A stretch of 64,000 bases of DNA from Homalodisca vitripennis (Eukaryota; Arthropoda; Insecta; Hemiptera; Cicadellidae): NCBI RefSeq assembly GCF_021130785.1, contig NW_025778857.1, positions 1-64,000 on the forward strand, written 5' to 3'. This document shows positions 12,132 to 22,480 of this stretch, one piece after another; within the stretch, counting starts at the first letter, position 1; each line of letters begins with the position of its first letter. The position numbers were made by a program, and so were the translations under genes. The notes under the pieces are model-generated. The model was not told the DNA's origin. It saw only the letters and a list, made by a program, of their open reading frames with translations, and made no database searches.

Positions 12132-12600
12132 ATGGAGAAATTTTTAAAAGCAAAAAGATTCAATAAATATTGAGAAGAACTTAAGCAAAGAAATATCACA
12201 TTTTTATAATGCTTCTGAGGACATAGTTCCGTTAAGCGAATGTAAAACCCAATTCGTTAATCGTTTTTGATGATTGTATTTTGGTAAATCAGGACGTTAT
12301 TAAGGAATATTTTCGTAATGTCTCGCCACAAAAACATATCTTGTATCTATCTTTCCCAATGCTTTTCAAAGATTGATAAACAAGTTATTAGAAATAATTT
12401 GAATTATGTTGTGTGTGTTTTTAAGCAAGACGATCACTATTCGAGGAAAGATTTACAACAATTATGTGGGATCTGATATGAGTTTTAACAACTTTAATGA
12501 ATTATGTGATAAAAATTTGGAAAGAAATACTATGGATTTTTAACTATTAATCTAACTTTAAAAGCCTAAAAAACGGTAAATATTTGAATAATTTTTTCTA
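12132..12600 (+). pseudogene. Packaging ATPase relic lacking Walker A
   Basis: This corresponds to the ATPase at 25,767-26,453. After about 12 codons the sequence jumps to the segment preceding ISHFYNASED, so roughly 200 bp including the Walker A loop are deleted. The Walker B region (LIVFDDC) is present near 12,260 but out of frame. It cannot be functional. Confidence 0.75.
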
Positions 12601-12627
12601 ATATAAACATGTAATAATCTCGTATGT

Positions 12628-12682
12628 TTTCACGTTCCACGTTCACGTTTTTACGTTCACGTTTTTACGTTCCACGTTTCAA
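12628..12682. repeat. ACGTTC-type tandem repeats between ATPase and PLA2 genes (relic)
   Basis: Short direct repeats built on CACGTTC/TTTACGTTC fill the gap between the ATPase relic and the PLA2-type relic. The same gap in the 19.6-33.5 kb element holds a longer version (25,543-25,690), so the array belongs to the element and varies in copy number. Confidence 0.75.
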
Positions 12683-12697
12683 AATTTTTCTAATTAA

Positions 12698-13180
12698 ATG
12701 GCGAACGTAACTTCTGAAGAAGCGAAAAAACTTGATCAAATCGAAAAGAAATTAATCAAAGAATTTAAAGAACAGATTCGAATTGATGAAAAAGAACAAG
12801 AATTTATTCAAAAAACTAATTCAACCTGTAACTTCTGCAATTAGAAATGTTGAAGGTAAAATTGAAAATGTTTTAAGTGATAATCAAAATTTGATGAATT
12901 TGGTTCCAGTTGTACGACAATTTGCTGATATTTCGATTCCAGAATCTGAAGTAGAAGAATTTGAATTGCCAAAATTACCACCTTCTACACCATTTAGACC
13001 TCGAATCATTGAAGACTCTTACCATAGTTGAACCAATAAGTCCTGGAACAACGGATATAATAATTGGTGAAATTGGTTAAAAAATTCCTTCCTAGAGCAA
13101 AGGATGATAAATTTGGTTTGTATTGGGATGGAAAAAACGAAAAGTTTTATGATTGGAAATTTGCCCGTTAATTTTGAGCA
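12698..13180 (+). pseudogene. N-terminal part of PLA2-type capsid-associated protein, truncated
   Basis: The start is the ATG of TTTTTCTAATTAAATGG. It matches the first 150 residues of the gene at 24,219-25,527 (coiled N-terminus, then LPPSTPFRPRIIED). It ends at about 13,180, where the sequence switches to an inverted zinc-ribbon gene. The phospholipase domain is absent. Confidence 0.75.
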
Positions 13181-13184
13181 AATT

Positions 13185-13324
13185 TTTTCGTATAAGTCTC
13201 TCTCATATTTACTACGACAATCCTTACACATAGACCCTAATCCTTCTTTTTTATTCTTATTTTTATAAAAAGCTTCAAAATCTTTAAATTCTTGACACTG
13301 TGTACATTTCTTTTGAGACTCCAT
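13185..13324 (-). pseudogene. 5' fragment of zinc-ribbon gene (piece B)
   Basis: About 45 codons from the ATG at 13,324 (KKCTQCQEFKDFEAF...CKDCRSK) are retained and nearly identical to the copy at 9,516. The gene is cut at about 13,185 by the junction with piece A. Upstream (13,325-13,375) is the usual TATATAAATGG signal and the last codons of the integrase, which then jump into the polymerase. Confidence 0.7.
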
Positions 13325-13375
13325 TTATATAGAAAAAATTATAGCTTTGGCTTTCTCAATTCATATTCATAAATT

Positions 13376-15768
13376 TCTTGAATGAACAACGTAATCAGTT
13401 TTATCCAGTAAAGTTGTGCAAAGTTTGTTTTTTATAATGTTCGGGAGCAAGAGGCAAATCCTTGTGATGTTCATGTAAATTTGTTGGATATCCTAGATCA
13501 ACTTCGAGAATATTAGCCATAATCTTCGTCGCCAGTGAGTTCCAAAATTGTTTCTTGCCACTCTTCTTTTGTATGTGTTTTAGGATTCATCCACTTGATA
13601 TCACTAAACGGCAGTTTTTGCATAAGACCATAAACATAAAGATTATTGGCATCGACGTACAACAGATAATTTTCAGGTTTTGTCTTATCGAAATCTTTCA
13701 AATATTTGTTATTTGCTTTAACATGTACAAATATATCAGCGAGCAATAGTAAATCTTGGATATTGTACAAATCAGAGTAATTTCCAAGATTTTTATCTTT
13801 TAATTTGTTCCAAACGCTCAAATAATGTTGAAAATCTTTCTCAGATATGCTCTCATCTGTCAAAAGTGAATATAAATCTTCAATTTTCAGCTCTTCTGTG
13901 TAATCAAGTTTTTCAATACTATCGATAAATTCGTAAGGAAATATGCCTTTTCCAGATAGAATTTTTAAAGATTTCTTCTTCGTCATTTGGTTGTCTTTCT
14001 AGAATTCTAGAAATGATCTCTTACTTTTAATCTTTTTTCACCATCAAAACCTTCTGTTTCACAGATATGACAAACTTTTGAGTTTTGATACAAAATTTCT
14101 TCTTCTTCAGTTAGTTTCATAGGTTTCATATTCTTCGAATTATATTTTTTCACTATGTATTTCGATTAATTTATTGAGCTCTTCAAACAATTTTGTACGA
14201 ACATTTGGCAAATCTTCTTCATTTTTGGCTCGATAACATATCGGTTTATACATGCGATTGGTCACATTCGACACTAAATATAGAGTAAAACCATAAGGAA
14301 TGTGCTTCTTAATCTTGGTTGTAGTCGATCTTTGTGGATTGTTCTTGCATGTCGGAATTTTTTCTAATATGCTCCTCAAAATCCATATAAATAACGTACG
14401 GATGGCTAAACTTCTTTTGATAATTAGTAAACTTAGTTGTTTGACCTGAAAACGGCATGATTGGCTTACAAACTTCATGTTGCTTGCAAATTTCTAAATG
14501 ATCTGTTTAAATCTCCAGATTTGTAGAAATGGCTTAAACATCTTCTACATAGAAAATTTTTATGTCCATTTTTGGATGTTTGAGAACTCACTAACCTACT
14601 TAAATCGGTTATCAAAACAAAATGAGATTTGTCTTCTTTTTTTTACATACAGTAGATCAATATTTAATTCTGCATCATATTTTTCAGAAATTTGTAACGG
14701 AACAACCTTAATACTTTCATCAAAAACTGTAGACATTGATAGACATTTTTGGATATTTGTACTTGGAATTGTAACTTCGTTTCTCAAATAACTGTATATC
14801 TTTCAAAGACATTGGATACTCAAAGCCCGAAAATATCTCGTCCATTTACAAATTTTTCATATTGCTTTGATCTTTCAACATGAGTCTCGGGTTTTTCAAT
14901 AGCGCATCGGATAGAATAAATAAAGCAATAGTCATCTTTATTTTTTATATTTATGCAAGCTTTCTTATCTTTGATTTTCTTTGGTAAATCGATATATGAT
15001 CCGGCATTCATCATTTCGTGTTTGTTAAGGCTCAAAACTAGTTGTATGCAGCTTTTAAATGTCCACCCAGAACCTCTATTTGGATGATTTGTCTGTTCTC
15101 GATGTGTTAATTTATTAAATTGCTTAGTAATAAAGTCGTTTACGTCAAATATTTCATCTGCTTTTATAGTAAAGTACATTGGGCACGTTTGTGTTTCACC
15201 GTTCACTAAAGTTCTTTCGTATTTCACATTCCAAAGAGAGATATCCTTTCATATTTTTTAACATTTTCTTGAAATTTCTCGATTCAACTTTTAATTTCTG
15301 GCCGCATAATTGAAAGATATTTGTAAATTGAAATGAAATTGTCGTTCAAGTTTGTTAAAATGTATTGCTTGAAAAGACCGTGTATTGAGGATAAAACTTC
15401 TACATCAATGATATTTTTAGGTTTTTCGTTAAGAGTTTCACCTATTTGCTCGATGATTTCTGACTTAGTTTTATCGTTTGTCTAATGGAAAGTTTTTCAG
15501 CGATTGAATGAATTTTTTCGTTATTAAATAGATTTAAGTCTTTCTTTTCAACTTTAAAATTTCTCTTTAATTCCCTTAATCTCTCAATATTAAACATCTT
15601 TCCGTGATCGATAATTTGGTTTTCTTTAGCCCATTGTCTTAAATAATTTAGCTCCTTTTCATAAATTTCTTTATTTTTTGCATGTATTTTGGAGTCATAA
15701 TGTCGATCATAGTTTTTTCTTAAAATTTCTTTTTTGCAGAACGGACATGATATTTTATCGCGCTCCAT
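13376..15768 (-). pseudogene. polB: DNA polymerase B fragment (N-terminus to palm, internal deletions)
   Basis: The start is the ATG at 15,768. The N-terminus has a C2H2-like finger (CPFCKKEI...HYDSKIH), then the region shared by Polinton polymerases with RGSGWTFKSC (about 15,060), LPKKIKDKKACINIKNKDD and CFIYSIRCAIEKPE, then exonuclease motif I. The exonuclease II/III stretch is deleted at about 13,990-14,050. Near 13,735 a further deletion removes the segment before KANNKYLKDF. Motif A (DANNLY) is present; motifs B and C are gone. It is less riddled with one-base insertions than piece A. Confidence 0.85.
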
Positions 15769-16018
15769 TTTATATTTAAAAAATTTGAGTGTGTCAAGTT
15801 TCACTATTTAGTAAAATAACTTTTTATTAAGGAAAAGTTATCAACTTTTAAGCTTAAAGTTGGCAATAATTTGAGATAACTCAGTAGATTTTCAGGATTT
15901 TTCAAAAAAAACTCTAATACTAGTGTGTCCTTAAAAAAACCTTGATTTTAACCCTAAAAACTGTGATTTTGACTCCACATTGATTGATTTGACTAGACAG
16001 CTCAAGAAAGTAGAAACA

Positions 16019-16198
16019 AACAGCTATAGATTCGGTTATTTTTCATTCGTGGTTTACAGATTCGTTTATTGTCCTTTAAACAGTATTTTCCATTATTTTT
16101 TGATTTTACAGATTCGTTTATTGTCCTTTAAACAGTATTTTCCATTGATTTACTGTTGGCTCCAAAAGTGGTCTAGAAACGGTATATTCATATCTACT
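16019..16198. repeat. Remnant Polinton terminal inverted repeat (piece B)
   Basis: It aligns with the right terminal repeat at 33,276-33,466, from ACAGCTATAGATTCGGTTAT to the end CATATCTACT. An internal segment of about 41 bp (from about 16,053) is repeated with a 52-bp period, which is not seen in the intact repeats. A (TA)n tract follows directly, as at the other termini. Confidence 0.8.
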
Positions 16199-16224
16199 TT
16201 TATATATATATATATATATATTTA

Positions 16225-19200
16225 AATTAAAAACATCAAAAAATACATAACAAGATTCTTCAATCAATTTTATATTTCTGTATATGTTTATAAAATTATT
16301 GATGATTAGATCACAGGTTTCATGATCTGGGTCAGTTATATTTAGAATTAGTTTTACCAAAAGATGGACACAGGAGAGTTTTACTACTAGTTTTACTACA
16401 GGAGAGCCAGAGGCCCATTAGGACGCGCAGAATTAGGGTTATGTGGAAACTGACTTCTCCTTCATAAAATTGCTTATGAAATGTACGAATAAATAAACGA
16501 AAATTATACTTAAACGTTAGCGATTTGTAAATATATACTATACACTTCAAGTAAAAACATTCATACGGTAAAAACTGATCGTTATATTTCTAAAACTGTA
16601 CAATTAAGTTAAGAGTCTTCCCCAAATAAACGAAATTAAAACTGACTATGTGACATCTTGTAAACTTTGAACTGTAAACGAAAAACCGACCTCGATACAT
16701 TTCTTCCTGCATTTGTTTTAATATCAAATTTATATGAAGGTGTAATGATTGCAAGCGCGTCAGATGTTGTCAATAGATCAAAAATAACTTTTCTGATCTA
16801 AAGCCTTTAGAAAACATCGTTATGCAACACTTTGTTCAAACACCACATATCTGATAATTTCACTTATATTTGGCTCTTAAATCACCTTTATTGTTTCGCG
16901 ATGTATTGAACAGAGTATAAAGTTTCTTTGTAAAAGATTGAAAACTTAAATAAATACACTGTTAAAAACACATTCGAATTTTTCACCAGCATGGTACACT
17001 AGGTCTTATAAATGTACTTGACTGATAGATTGCCATATGTATTTATAGTCAATATTATTATTTATAATTAGTTTTTAGATTTACTGTCATTTTTAGTTAT
17101 CTTTTTTTAATCGTGTAAAAGGACAGCTAAATTAATTAATTTCTATAACAAGAAATTTCGACATGTCCGTGAAGAGCGATTTCATTTAGACATGTTGCTC
17201 TTAAATAGCTTGTGAATGTTGAGTTCAGGTCTAGTTGACCCTTACTCTTGGTGTCTGGAGTCATATTTACCTGCAGAGATGAAAACATTTGGTAGTTATA
17301 AACTTAAAATAATGTTTTAAATCGTTTAGACAACAGAGACACCTACAGTACCAAAAAATGGGTAAAAATTACATAATTGATATGAGAAAATAAGAAACCC
17401 TATTCTCGCCTAGATGTAGTCTCAAATGTAGAAAAGATGTAAATCATACGTTTTAGACTTTTACGTTGTCGACTTTTTTGGATTTTTTTAACGAAATATA
17501 ATCCCAGATTTTATGAATCCAGTCTGTTACAGTGTCAGATTCCGGACGCTGCGATAAGAGGAAGTTGAACCGGAGCTGAAAATCAACATTTAAAATGAAT
17601 CAAGACTTCTCACCATACCTACCCGTTATATGTGAAACAGCTAATTATGTCACTATTTATGAACTGAAAGCTCTTTACAACTGAGGAAAAATATTTTCGT
17701 AATTAAAAAGTTGTTAGCAATATTTTTGTTTAAGAGTGAATCGCAAACATTGAAATGCATTCGTTAAGATATTAATATCATATTGTACAATTGGTCAGTA
17801 ATAGTTATTGCTGCTAACTTTAAACTAAGAGTTTACACACAATGGTCTCCAATTAACCCCTCGTGTAGAAATGGGAATTCAAGTTAATTAAACCTAACAA
17901 CCACTTTTGATACAAAGTCGTTGTGCAAAATGTGGATATATATACAATTATGCTGATATTTAGTTCCTCAATCTCATGTCTGTTGGTGTTAATAGGTTAT
18001 ATTAAATAAATGATATACATGAAATAGCATTTCATCAATAAGTTACTAGTTCGTAACTCTTCTATAGACGTATAATTTTTGTTAACGCTCTTTAACTTCA
18101 CAACCATTTCATAATGATATCGAGTTTTTGGCATTTGACAAGGGAAATTAACAAATCAGGAGATTGAATTTGGTTGGCGCTGTAGATGGAAAATTTGCAA
18201 ATGGATGAATAATTGCTGAATTGCATGTTTGAGTTTTATTCTGATGTTGGTAAGAATGTTAAAAGTTTTAACTCTCAACTTGAATTGATTTTTGCTATAC
18301 ATGTACTATAACATGTCTCCGCAATAAAACATGAATTTACTGACTGATTGAAATACATAATGTTATTTTAATAAAAACGTAAGTCTATTCATGGTGTAGC
18401 TTGCTCAATGTATTTAGAAGTGCATCAGAAATGATTGACAGGGAGTCCTGACAGGTGGAGGGCGCATGTCAATAGCTACTCCAATCGTGAGCTCCATACA
18501 GTATGGTAGCCGTAGGCCTGTAACCTAAACATGCGAGGAGCTTGAAATTTTTTGGGACGTATTAAAGCGGCGTCATAGGTAGAAGAGACAACAAAATTAT
18601 TACATAGTTGTGTTATTAAATTTGTCGTAACCAGTTCTGGCTGGCCTTCGAGAGACAAAGAACAGGAAGGGTTTCTGTGGTCGTAAGTATTAAGTTACTT
18701 GAAAACAGAGAAAATACACCGATAATTGAAACAGAGAAATGCTCTGATAGTTTTAGTACTAGGAACGATGTACAACCTGGTTTTATAACTTGTAAATTTA
18801 TTAACAGCGTGAAAACCCCTCCTAAGGTGTTGATATTCGACAATAATTTAAATTTAGGACAAGATAACATTTCATCGCATCGTGAAACTAGAAGTCTACT
18901 TACTGTAGAACAAATTAGGAGAAATCTGAAAAAAAACAAAGATATTAGCAGAATGAATTCTAACTGTAGAGGAGCGTCAACAAGCCTCAGTAAATAAGAG
19001 TTGTGCTCTCTGGACCCTTGTAAATTCATGCTATTTTCATGATAACTCGAATCCGATCTAGGTTTATATGTAAAAAAAATAATACTTAGGCCTATAACAC
19101 AAAACCTGTATATAATTATAATGTGTAAAGTAGCTGCAAAGTTTTAGAAGAATACACTGACATGTGTAGGAGTACAAGTTGCTCCATAGAACTTTAGGTG

Positions 19201-19565
19201 GCATTTATGAGTAAATGCCGATTGAGTGTCACTAGTACATTGCAGTATTAGAAGAGAGGGAACTCATCGCCTGAGGTCTCGGCCAGATAACTATGCCTGA
19301 GAAATGTAACTGATGAAAATAGTCCTCAATCTGAATGGAAGGTAGCGGACGTCAACAGAGCACTGTGGAAGGAGATTTATTGAACATCTTAACACCTAGT
19401 GATGTAATATGTATTCCAGAGTACTTTAGCTTGTAGTAGTGAGTCATTGAGATTTATTAAAAAACCATTTAATCAATTGTACAGTGTATCAAATAAAGAT
19501 TTTGTGTAAAATAATCATTTACTTTCAAAATAGTTTCTGTGCTGTAATAACTTCAATTACTAGTA

Positions 19566-19568
<3 letters not shown>
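16225..19568. repeat. Duplicated block, copy 1, left half
   Basis: Closely similar to 48,405-52,285 in the same orientation over its whole length; the match resumes at 33,512 after the inserted Polinton. Copy 2 has a 3-unit tandem repeat where this copy has one (18,712-18,770) and about 430 bp extra at 51,420-51,840 (here near 19,110). No convincing coding sequence is visible. It contains one member of a short dispersed repeat (17,520-17,625). Confidence 0.85.
18677..18997 (+). other. Open frame of unknown significance in the duplicated block
   Basis: A 106-codon open frame with no recognised family. The matching stretch in copy 2 (50,880-51,300) is interrupted by a tandem expansion and frame changes, which argues against selection on a protein. 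It is listed only because it is the longest open frame in the block. Confidence 0.1.

Positions 19569-19569
<1 letters not shown>

Positions 19570-19618
<49 letters not shown>
19570..19618. repeat. (TA)n microsatellite at the left Polinton boundary
   Basis: A pure TA tract directly outside the left terminal repeat. The last six bases, TATATA, match the six bases just outside the right terminal repeat and the single TATATA at the empty site near 52,285. The tract has probably grown from the target duplication. Confidence 0.85.
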
Positions 19619-19620
<2 letters not shown>

Positions 19621-19809
19621 TAGATATGAATATGAGGGTTCTAGCGCACTTTTGGGACAGTCAGAAAATCAATGTAAAATACTGTCCATTGAACAATAAA
19701 CAAATCTGAGAAATCACGAATGTTAAATAACCGAATCTATAGCTGTTTTACTGTTCATTGTAGGCTTCTACATTTATAAGCTGTTTTAATGAAAAAATCC
19801 AGAAATCTT
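19619..19809 (+). repeat. Left terminal inverted repeat of the Polinton
   Basis: By eye I found no mismatch between this and the reverse complement of 33,276-33,466. The inner edge overlaps the last codons of the VLTF3-like frame. In Polintons the terminal repeats are where the terminal protein-primed origin and integrase recognition lie. Confidence 0.95.
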
Positions 19810-20327
19810 AATGAAAAATCTATAAACGGGAAAAATTGAAATTTGCTAACAATCACTCGAGAAGTCGGGGAGAATGTGAGTAAAACCGCATTCTTTTCAC
19901 GAGGTTCTTCATTTACTTTCTCCAAATGTACTATAAAATCATCAAAGATTTCAGGTTTAAAATCGTAGTCAAATTCAATGTCCAAATAGTGAAAGATTAT
20001 AGGTAAAATCTTCTCATAATAAACGTGTGTATTTAAACCTACAAACCTAATGTATTCTTTGAAAAGGAAAATAATTTTGTCAACGGTTCCAAGAGATAAG
20101 TAAAAATTTTTGTTCTGTTTTCTAAATTCTGTAACAAAATGTGTTTGCTTCTTGTCTCCATATTGTAATTTTCTAAGCAGGTTATTCAAATATGTTACCT
20201 TATTTCGAAATTTCTTAGGCTTAGGTCTTTCGTACAAAATTAAATTACAATCTCTACAAACTAATCTTTTATCAATAATTTCTCCTCTATTATAACACTT
20301 GTAACAGTTGGCATTATACTCTTCCAT
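19755..20327 (-). CDS. Possible VLTF3-like late transcription factor
   Basis: 190 residues. The N-terminus is a zinc ribbon with Cys8, Cys11, Cys24 and Cys27 (CYKC...CRDC). A basic linker and a helical domain follow, with a VTYLNNLLRKLQYGD stretch and a VYYEKILPIIFHYLD stretch. The zinc ribbon plus this helical pattern resembles the poxvirus VLTF3-like family, which switches on late virion genes in poxviruses, African swine fever virus and giant viruses. The resemblance is by eye. The last 25 residues run into the terminal repeat and may not be the original C-terminus. It is the outermost gene at this end and is divergent from the small ORF at 20,345. If correct, it would be the regulator for the shared start signals in this element. 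Confidence 0.5.
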   Translation of the reverse strand: MEEYNANCYKCYNRGEIIDKRLVCRDCNLILYERPKPKKFRNKVTYLNNLLRKLQYGDKKQTHFVTEFRKQNKNFYLSLGTVDKIIFLFKEYIRFVGLNTHVYYEKILPIIFHYLDIEFDYDFKPEIFDDFIVHLEKVNEEPREKNAVLLTFSPTSRVIVSKFQFFPFIDFSLRFLDFFIKTAYKCRSLQ

Positions 20328-20344
20328 TTTTACAAAAAGAATAA

Positions 20345-20587
20345 ATGGAAGCTATGGAACTAAGTCTGCCGAGATATAAATTTTTCAGCGCAAATGTTTA
20401 TGTTTATATTTCAACTACCGAGATAAAAAGAAATAATTTCATTCTATTGTACAACTATTTAGGATATTTTGTTTATGATTACAAAGATTATTCCGGAAGA
20501 AATCGAGATTTTTCATCAGCGAAAGAGTATATTTTTGAAGTTTTAGAAGGAATGAAAGAGAACAATATGAACATCATTAACTACTGA
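20345..20587 (+). CDS. Small protein of unknown function
   Basis: 80 residues starting at the ATG of AAAAAGAATAAATGG, so it carries the same start signal as other genes of the element. It has aromatic-rich beta-like segments (YKFFSANVYVYI, FVYDYKDY) and an acidic helical end. No family is recognised. It converges on the major capsid gene and overlaps its last codons by a few bases. The intact frame and start signal favour a real gene. Confidence 0.5.
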   Translation: MEAMELSLPRYKFFSANVYVYISTTEIKRNNFILLYNYLGYFVYDYKDYSGRNRDFSSAKEYIFEVLEGMKENNMNIINY

Positions 20588-21769
20588 ATTTCTCTAATAT
20601 CGTTCTTAATCACGTCATATGATAAAAATTTCTCAGAAACCACAACCACATAACAAATCGCGTTTGTAACAGCATCTTGAAAATCCATATTGATAATTAT
20701 ATCGTTCTTTGAACTAGAAATATTTGTCAAACTCTTTGTTGTATCAATGACATAAATGGGTCTATTTGCTATAAATTCTTTGGGGTTGTAATACATTTCC
20801 ATATTTTTGTAGTAAACTTTCTTAAAATCTTGATACATCTGATACATGATTCTGAAAAGACCACCGGAAAATGTTTAAATTTTGTAATTCATCTGGATAA
20901 TAAGAACCATTCAATTTTACTCTGATATTTTTCACATTCAAACTATCGAACTTTGAAGGATTTTTTTCTTGATTATTCTGTCTATCTGTTTGAAAACCAA
21001 TGATAACGAACTTGGGATTGAAGATATTTCTATAAATATTTGTGATATCGAACGAATAAGTTGTTCCGGAAATACCTTTTTGCTCAATACATTGCCAATC
21101 TAGAAAATTAAACGTGATGTTTTGAGATTTTATAATTTCATCAATCAACCTAATTTTACTCGTGGTTTTATAATCAATCATTGGAACTCTAATAAAAAAA
21201 TCTGTAATTGTAATTTTGCCATCAACAGGCATAACATTTCCAGTTGCAGTCTTCAGAATCACATCATCGTCTTCAGCTCTTATGAAACTAATGTAAAATC
21301 CACCTTTATAGATTGGAAAATTTACATTTTCAAAGAATCCTAAGCCGAAATGTGCTAAATCACCGACCGCTTCAAATTGTCCAAATTTAAAAGTTGATTC
21401 AAAACTGTTTGAAAATACATCACTTTTGGAATAACAAATAGTTCCTTTAATTGTGCTTAATTGGCCACAGTTTTTCGACTTCTTCTATCAATTTATTGTG
21501 TTTTCTTACTTCAATCTTAGAAAATAAAAACGGTATAAAATTATCGATTAATCTAACATTATCAGTTCCAAGATATGCTTGACCATCTTGTTTTGTTAAA
21601 GTTCCAGAAATATAAAACTGGAAGTTAGACGAGCAAAAGCTATCTCCAAAATCAATATTAAACTCAGTTCTTTTATTCGGTTCATTCAAATGTTGTTTAC
21701 TAATTGGATAGAAATTTTTTAAAACTCCGCCCTTTCAATATCACTAGCATACTTTCTGTAGTCCACCAT
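20581..21769 (-). pseudogene. MCP: Major capsid protein (double jelly-roll), frameshifted
   Basis: About 395 codons from the ATG of TTCTCTTATTAAATGG. Features: an N-terminal NEPNKRTEFNIDF segment, a central DNVRLIDNFIPFLFSKIEV stretch, a jelly-roll stretch ending FVIIGFQTDRQNN, then YPDELQNLNI and a C-terminal NPKEFIANRPIYVIDTTKS segment. This order fits the double jelly-roll capsid proteins of Polintons and adintoviruses, which form the hexons of an icosahedral particle. Three frame breaks are visible, near 21,735, 21,455 and 20,865; apart from these the sequence is well conserved. It lies beside the repeat protein and upstream of the VLTF3-like gene. Confidence 0.85.
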
Positions 21770-21792
21770 TTAATAAGAGAAAATTTAGAAAT
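21767..21792 (-). promoter_or_regulatory. Late-type start signal of the major capsid gene
   Basis: On the minus strand AAATTTTCTCTTATTAAATG places a T-rich block about 10 bases before TAAATGG, whose ATG is the start codon. It is one of the clearest examples of the signal shared by most genes of the element. Confidence 0.6.
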
Positions 21793-21868
21793 TTTAAACA
21801 TCGTGTATCATTTTTTCATCGATCTAATGTACGTTTTTATAAGAAAAGATATAAATTAGAGTCATTTT

Positions 21869-22267
21869 TTAATGATCTACTTCGTCATATTCAGGATTCT
21901 CTTCCTTAAATTTTGCAATTTCGGCCACATATTTCAATAAAATCTGCACAGGATAGTAACCGCTATCTATAATATTATTCCAATCAACTGTATCTTTATT
22001 TTCATCCAAAAACTTTATACTCAAGTGTTGATAGAGGCAAAGAACAGACATATGATCTTTTAATTGATAATGTATATTTTCTTGAATGAACTCTGGGGAC
22101 AGATTTTGATATTTTGCAATGTTATACCAATTTAACTTATTAATGTACAATCGCATCATATCTTCGGATAATTCATATTTTTGAGAAATATCATCCCAAT
22201 GTTCTTTTTTCAAATCTCTTTCGTGTTGCATTATAAAAAGATCGAAAGCACTGTAGTGTCCCGCCAT
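21869..22267 (-). CDS. Helical repeat protein of unknown function
   Basis: 132 residues, intact frame. The start is the ATG 7 bases after a TAATAAATAGAG signal. It contains three degenerate repeats of about 30 residues built on an LS..F/M + I......L.W.NI pattern (for example KLNWYNIAKYQNLSPEFI and VDWNNII). Such Trp-anchored repeats occur in proteins of large DNA viruses, where their role is unclear. It lies between the major capsid gene and the zinc micro-ORF, within the structural gene cluster. Confidence 0.6.
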   Translation of the reverse strand: MAGHYSAFDLFIMQHERDLKKEHWDDISQKYELSEDMMRLYINKLNWYNIAKYQNLSPEFIQENIHYQLKDHMSVLCLYQHLSIKFLDENKDTVDWNNIIDSGYYPVQILLKYVAEIAKFKEENPEYDEVDH

Positions 22268-22322
22268 CTCTATTTATTAGGGAAAAATTTCAAGTTTTTT
22301 ATAAATTGGCTCTTTTTAGCGT

Positions 22323-22436
22323 TTACATTTCAGCACATTTTCCAGAAATTCTCTTAACTCCGTTAATGTTTGCATAGTATTTTATATCGTTTGTGGCAGT
22401 TTTCTCTTTGCACCTCACACAATATATGAGCGCCAT
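22323..22436 (-). CDS. Zinc-binding micro-ORF
   Basis: 37 residues from the ATG of a CCTTATATAAATGG signal. It has CVRCKEKT near the start and NGVKRISGKC near the end, the layout of very small zinc-ribbon proteins of the DUF5679 type common in Polintons and phages. The last expected Cys appears only after a one-base shift near 22,327, so the C-terminus may be broken. The N-terminal zinc domain of the integrase relic at 8,469 has the same layout. No function can be assigned. Confidence 0.5.
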   Translation of the reverse strand: MALIYCVRCKEKTATNDIKYYANINGVKRISGKCAEM

Positions 22437-22480
22437 TTATATAAGGAAATTTTATCATGCATAAAACCCTACACGAATAC

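Larger units (their letters stand above)
6281..16198. mobile_element. Rearranged Polinton/Maverick relic made of two oppositely oriented pieces
   Basis: Piece A (6,281 to about 13,180) reads left to right: polymerase C-terminal two thirds, integrase, two zinc-ribbon genes, Bro (minus), minor capsid (minus), packaging ATPase and the start of the PLA2-type gene. Piece B (about 13,185-16,198) is inverted: zinc-ribbon start, integrase tail, polymerase from middle to N-terminus and a terminal-repeat remnant ending CATATCTACT. Both pieces are clearly related to the 19.6-33.5 kb element. They overlap in polymerase content, so they derive from two copies, or from one copy and its inverted duplicate. 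All genes are dead. Confidence 0.85.

Noticed and set aside
13555..13749. Plus-strand open frames overlapping the polymerase and other Polinton genes
   Set aside because: Antisense shadows of recognised genes.
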